This document shows, piece after piece, positions 31,623 to 34,989 of a stretch of DNA of 34,989 bases. The translations under genes were made by a program, and so were the position numbers. Position 1 is the stretch's first letter, and each line of letters opens with the position of its first letter. The stretch comes from Chloroflexota bacterium. Lineage in GTDB: Bacteria; Chloroflexota; Anaerolineae; Aggregatilineales; Phototrophicaceae. Location: assembly GCA_028875245.1 (NCBI GenBank), contig JAPPEU010000001.1:1-34989 (forward strand), in the 5' to 3' direction. The notes under the pieces are model-generated. The model had not been told where the DNA came from. It did not search any database and saw nothing but the letters and a program-made list of their open reading frames with translations.

Positions 31623-32748
31623 TGCGCCTTGTCACTTTCATTGCTGCGCTTTCAGACCGCGCGATTGTAGCAGATTGGGCGTCGTTGGGACAGTTCGGCC
31701 GCTCGTCTTCGGCGACAGCAATGACCACTTTGCCGAAGTGATCGCGCTCTTCGAGGATGCGATGCCCTTCGCGGATCGCGGACAGCGGCAGCACACGATC
31801 AATCACCGGCTTCAGCGCGCCTTGATTCGCCAACTCGAGGCAGGCGCGAAGTTCATTGAAAGTCCCGCCATTTGCGCCCAGTATGCTCAATTGCCGGTGG
31901 TAAATCTGCGGTATCCGCAGGTCAAAGCTCCGCCCCGAATGCGAGCCGCAAACGACCATGCGCCCGTTGCGCTTCAAGGTCCGCAGCGAATCGGCCCAGG
32001 TTGCGGCGCCGACCAGATCCTGCGCCACATCAACGCCGCGGCCATCCGTACAGGCGATCACCTGCTCGACCCAAGCCCGATCCTTGTAATTGACCACGTG
32101 GTCCGCGCCCAGCGCCCGCGCCCGCTCCATTTTCTCCGGCGTCGATGTGCTCGCGATCACAGTGGCGCCGGCAAGCTTCGCAATCTGAATGCCCATTGAG
32201 GCGACGCCGCCGCCTGCGCCCGGGATGAAGACGCTCTCGCCCGCCTTCAAACGCGCGACCGTGACCAGCATGTGCCAGGCTGTCATGGAAACGACAGGCA
32301 GCGCCGCCACTTCAACATGCGTCAAGTTCGTCGGTTTCGCGATGAGATTCCGCGCCGGGACGACCGTATATTCCGCCAGACCGCCGTTCATGTGCTCGCC
32401 GATGATCCGGTGATGCGGGCAGACGGTGACGTCGCCAGCGCGGCAAAATTCACAGTCGCCGCAGGTGACGAGCGAGTAGAAGGTAACGGCGTCGCCGACG
32501 CGCCAGCCCGCAACGTTGGCGCCAAGGGCGTCGATGACGCCGGAGACATCAACGCCGGTGATCAAAGGCAATGGGACAGCGCCGAATTGCGGTCCGCGGC
32601 GAATGCCCACATCAAGCCAGTTGAGCGCGCAGGCATGCACTTTGATGCGCGCCTGCCCGGCAGCCGGCTGCGGAATGGGCACTGGCTCCACCCGAATCCG
32701 ATCGCGCTCGCCGTGCTCGTGGAAAATGGCCGCCCTCATCATCTCCAT
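31609..32748 (-). CDS. Zinc-containing alcohol dehydrogenase-like oxidoreductase (MDR family)
   Basis: Medium-chain dehydrogenase/reductase of 379 residues. The GroES-like N-terminal domain has KVHACALNWLDVGIRRG, where the catalytic-zinc cysteine of true alcohol dehydrogenases is replaced (ALNWLD), as in quinone oxidoreductases. The structural-zinc lobe is nevertheless present: TCGDCEFCRAGDVTVCPHH. The Rossmann fold has IPGAGGGVASMGIQIAKLAG. So it is a hybrid pattern, found in zinc-binding quinone-reductase-like MDR proteins. ATG 32748 is chosen for GAGAGGGA 6 bases upstream. The last 30 or so residues (RPNCPNDAQSATIARSESAA onward) form an unusual polar tail that overlaps the next gene. Cofactor is NAD(P)H; substrate unknown. 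Confidence 0.88.
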   Translation of the reverse strand: MEMMRAAIFHEHGERDRIRVEPVPIPQPAAGQARIKVHACALNWLDVGIRRGPQFGAVPLPLITGVDVSGVIDALGANVAGWRVGDAVTFYSLVTCGDCEFCRAGDVTVCPHHRIIGEHMNGGLAEYTVVPARNLIAKPTNLTHVEVAALPVVSMTAWHMLVTVARLKAGESVFIPGAGGGVASMGIQIAKLAGATVIASTSTPEKMERARALGADHVVNYKDRAWVEQVIACTDGRGVDVAQDLVGAATWADSLRTLKRNGRMVVCGSHSGRSFDLRIPQIYHRQLSILGANGGTFNELRACLELANQGALKPVIDRVLPLSAIREGHRILEERDHFGKVVIAVAEDERPNCPNDAQSATIARSESAAMKVTRRNDED

Positions 32749-32788
32749 ATTGCTTCCCTCTCCATATTCCATAGCTATGGCGCCGTCA

Positions 32789-34471
32789 TCAGTTTATGAC
32801 AATGGTTCCCAGCGGAACACGGGCGTCGGCGATGGGCATGCCGTCCGCGCCGCTCACCGACGCGCGCGCTTGGTCACTTGAGCGGTAAAGCCCTGTATAC
32901 ACAGTATAGGCGCCGGGCGCCAAGTCGGCGGGGATAGGGATATCCCAGGTTTCGCTGTCGTACAGGCCACCGTACCAAAGCCGGGTGGGCAGGCGCGCTC
33001 CAAGCGGCTGTTGATCGTAGCCCCATTGCGCGCCGCTCTCCTCGGACACAAAATGCAGAAGCTGCGTAAAATCTTCGCTGCTATCGACATTCGCGCGCCA
33101 GGCAAAGGGCAGGCGCAGGGACTGGCCAGCCTGAGCGCGCGCAGGCAAATCGACGGCGTCGAGGCTGAAGCCATTTTCAAACCGGGCGACGGCGGCGGTC
33201 CCGGGCGGAATCGGCGATTCGGCCGGAATGACCAATTCGGTCAGGATGACCTGCGTATCGCTCAGCGTGAAATGATCGCTGGAGACGATTCGCTGTTTCA
33301 CATAGTCTCCCTCGCCTTCCTTCCAAAGCGTCAACACAAGCCATAAGGCGCGGTTGGCGGGCGCCTCAGGCTCAATGTCGAGCGCCAGCCACTGCCGATA
33401 ATCATAGCGGAAGCCCAGCCCCAAGCGCGGGGCGAGGAAACTGTCCCAGTGGTCGTCATTGCTGGCGATTGACTGGCCCGTGGCTTGGTCGACAAGATGA
33501 AGGGAAGAGCCCTGCCCGAAGTAAGCTTTGTTGCGGGCGTAGAAATAAAGCTGGACAGAAATGGATTCCGGCGTCTTGTCTATCTTATAGCCGTGCAAAA
33601 GTATGTCATGATTTGGCCCGCTGTTTTCAAATGTCACCGCGGCCGGCTGTGCCGCGAGCGCCGCGTCCAGCATCAGCGCGGCGGGGTAGTGGATGAGCGC
33701 CAGTATCCAAAGCGCCGGCAACGCACAGAGCGCGCATTGCAGTTTGCGCCGCGTTTTCGATGTCGAGCCGGAGAAGAAGCCGAGCATCGCAATCAAAATC
33801 AGCCAGGCGCCAAGAAACTCGAGCGCTTCTTCCAAGGCATAGATGCGGCACCAGCCGTAAAAGCTGAAGCCCCATTCGACACAGAGCGGAGAATACTGGA
33901 TTATGTCAAAGACGATGGCGCCAAAAGCCATTATCGCTAGACCGGCCAAAAGGCAGGCAAACCACCGCCGTTCCCGCCGGTTTGAGCGCAGCGCCAACAG
34001 CGCCGCGGCTGAAGCCACCACGAGACCGAGGGCCGTGTAGACCGTTTTCCAGTTGTATCCTCTGTTTTCGTGGAAAGCGAAGTATTCATCAACGGCAAAA
34101 TACAAGAATATCAGCCCAATGGCGACCATAAAGAAGCGGCGCCCGGCCGATAGGTCCCGCCTGAGCCAGGCGGCCGAGAGGGCGACGCCGCCAATCATGG
34201 CCAGTTGCGCCGACGCCAGGGTGGCGGCGACATTCCGCTCCATGTTCAAATCCCAAAGCCAGCCCGCCCAGGTCCAACTCGAGCGGAAGTTGAGCGCAAG
34301 AATCATCACCAAAGCCTGCGCCGCCAAGAGGATGCCTGCCCCGCGCTTGGAAAAGGGCGACAGATTCGGGAGGAGCCAGCGGATGCTGAAGCCGCCCACC
34401 AGCAGGTATAGCAGGGTGACCAGGATGCGGAGCGTCGTATGGCCGGGAACTGCGAGCTCGCTGCCGTTCAT
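32789..34471 (-). CDS. Membrane protein with C-terminal extracytoplasmic beta-type domain
   Basis: Unrecognised protein of 560 residues. The first 270 or so residues have about eight membrane segments (LRILVTLLYLLVGGFSIRWL, ILLAAQALVMILAL, MVAIGLIFLYFAVDEYFAF, FACLLAGLAIMAFGAIVF, ALEFLGAWLILIAMLGFF and others) with acidic residues next to two of them (VDEYFAFHE, LEEALEFLG). The last 290 residues are soluble and look beta-rich, with repeated strand patterns such as ISVQLYFYARN and WLALDIEPEAP, ending GAYTVYTGLY and RVPLGTIVIN. The same kind of C-terminal region is found in glycosyltransferase-associated and carbohydrate-related membrane proteins. ATG 34471 has AGGA 4 bases upstream. The gene directly upstream encodes a close relative of its C-terminal domain. 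Function not known. Confidence 0.8.
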   Translation of the reverse strand: MNGSELAVPGHTTLRILVTLLYLLVGGFSIRWLLPNLSPFSKRGAGILLAAQALVMILALNFRSSWTWAGWLWDLNMERNVAATLASAQLAMIGGVALSAAWLRRDLSAGRRFFMVAIGLIFLYFAVDEYFAFHENRGYNWKTVYTALGLVVASAAALLALRSNRRERRWFACLLAGLAIMAFGAIVFDIIQYSPLCVEWGFSFYGWCRIYALEEALEFLGAWLILIAMLGFFSGSTSKTRRKLQCALCALPALWILALIHYPAALMLDAALAAQPAAVTFENSGPNHDILLHGYKIDKTPESISVQLYFYARNKAYFGQGSSLHLVDQATGQSIASNDDHWDSFLAPRLGLGFRYDYRQWLALDIEPEAPANRALWLVLTLWKEGEGDYVKQRIVSSDHFTLSDTQVILTELVIPAESPIPPGTAAVARFENGFSLDAVDLPARAQAGQSLRLPFAWRANVDSSEDFTQLLHFVSEESGAQWGYDQQPLGARLPTRLWYGGLYDSETWDIPIPADLAPGAYTVYTGLYRSSDQARASVSGADGMPIADARVPLGTIVIN

Positions 34472-34594
34472 CAGGTCCTATCTCCGATGCTTAGCCCCGT
34501 GCGGTTTCACTTGGATCTCGGGCGAGATGTTTATAAGATACAGCCACCGGGGACAAATCGCCATGCCGCCCGCCCCGGCTGATTTTGGCCCTTG

Positions 34595-34989
<395 letters not shown>

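Overview
This window looks like chromosomal DNA from a GC-rich aerobic heterotroph, most likely a member of the Chloroflexota. That assignment is an inference. It rests on the form II molybdenum hydroxylase cluster, a luciferase-like (F420-type) oxidoreductase, CUT1 sugar transporters with no local ATPase gene, a Tat-exported sugar-binding protein, and dispersed intergenic palindromes built around TGTAGGGGCG. No rRNA, tRNA, CRISPR array, transposase or phage gene was recognised.

Layout. (1) 413-4197: a three-subunit molybdenum hydroxylase (coxS, coxL, coxM order S-L-M) with a good -10 box upstream and a terminator-like hairpin downstream. A small DinB-like gene follows (4337-4813). (2) 5287-10169: maturation genes in tight succession: MoxR-type AAA+ ATPase (coxD), VWA protein (coxE), XdhC/CoxF-like protein, molybdopterin-binding protein and a MocA-like nucleotidyltransferase. 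They should assemble, sulfurate or cytidylylate the cofactor of the hydroxylase. The motif AYRGAGR in the large subunit marks it as form II, so CO need not be the substrate. (3) 16200-10180, minus strand: a CUT1 sugar ABC operon (Tat-type binding protein, two permeases) that continues into a divergent GroEL/Hsp60 paralogue and a multi-pass membrane protein. A GNAT acetyltransferase diverges from it (16338-16865). (4) 22089-17113, minus strand: a sulfatase followed by a second CUT1 system. (5) 22362-23960: an LLM-class oxidoreductase and a metallo-beta-lactamase-fold protein with a degraded metal motif. (6) 26897-24120, minus strand: xylA-xylB with a clear promoter and an operator-like inverted repeat in its spacer. 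(7) 27019-29820: lutABC for L-lactate oxidation. (8) 29920-30746: a toxin-antitoxin pair with a PIN-domain toxin. (9) 32748-30795, minus strand: an alcohol-dehydrogenase-like gene overlapping a TIM-barrel sugar isomerase/epimerase. (10) 34876-32789, minus strand: two tandem related membrane/beta-domain proteins, the outer one cut by the contig end.

Physiologically the region combines pentose catabolism, sugar import, possible desulfation of sugars, lactate oxidation and a molybdenum hydroxylase that could feed electrons to respiration. The last ~110 bases hold long homopolymer runs and look like an assembly or sequencing artefact. The most unusual items are the GroEL paralogue with altered ATPase-site residues and an inserted linker, translationally coupled to a sugar permease, and intergenic repeats that have become part of coding sequence.
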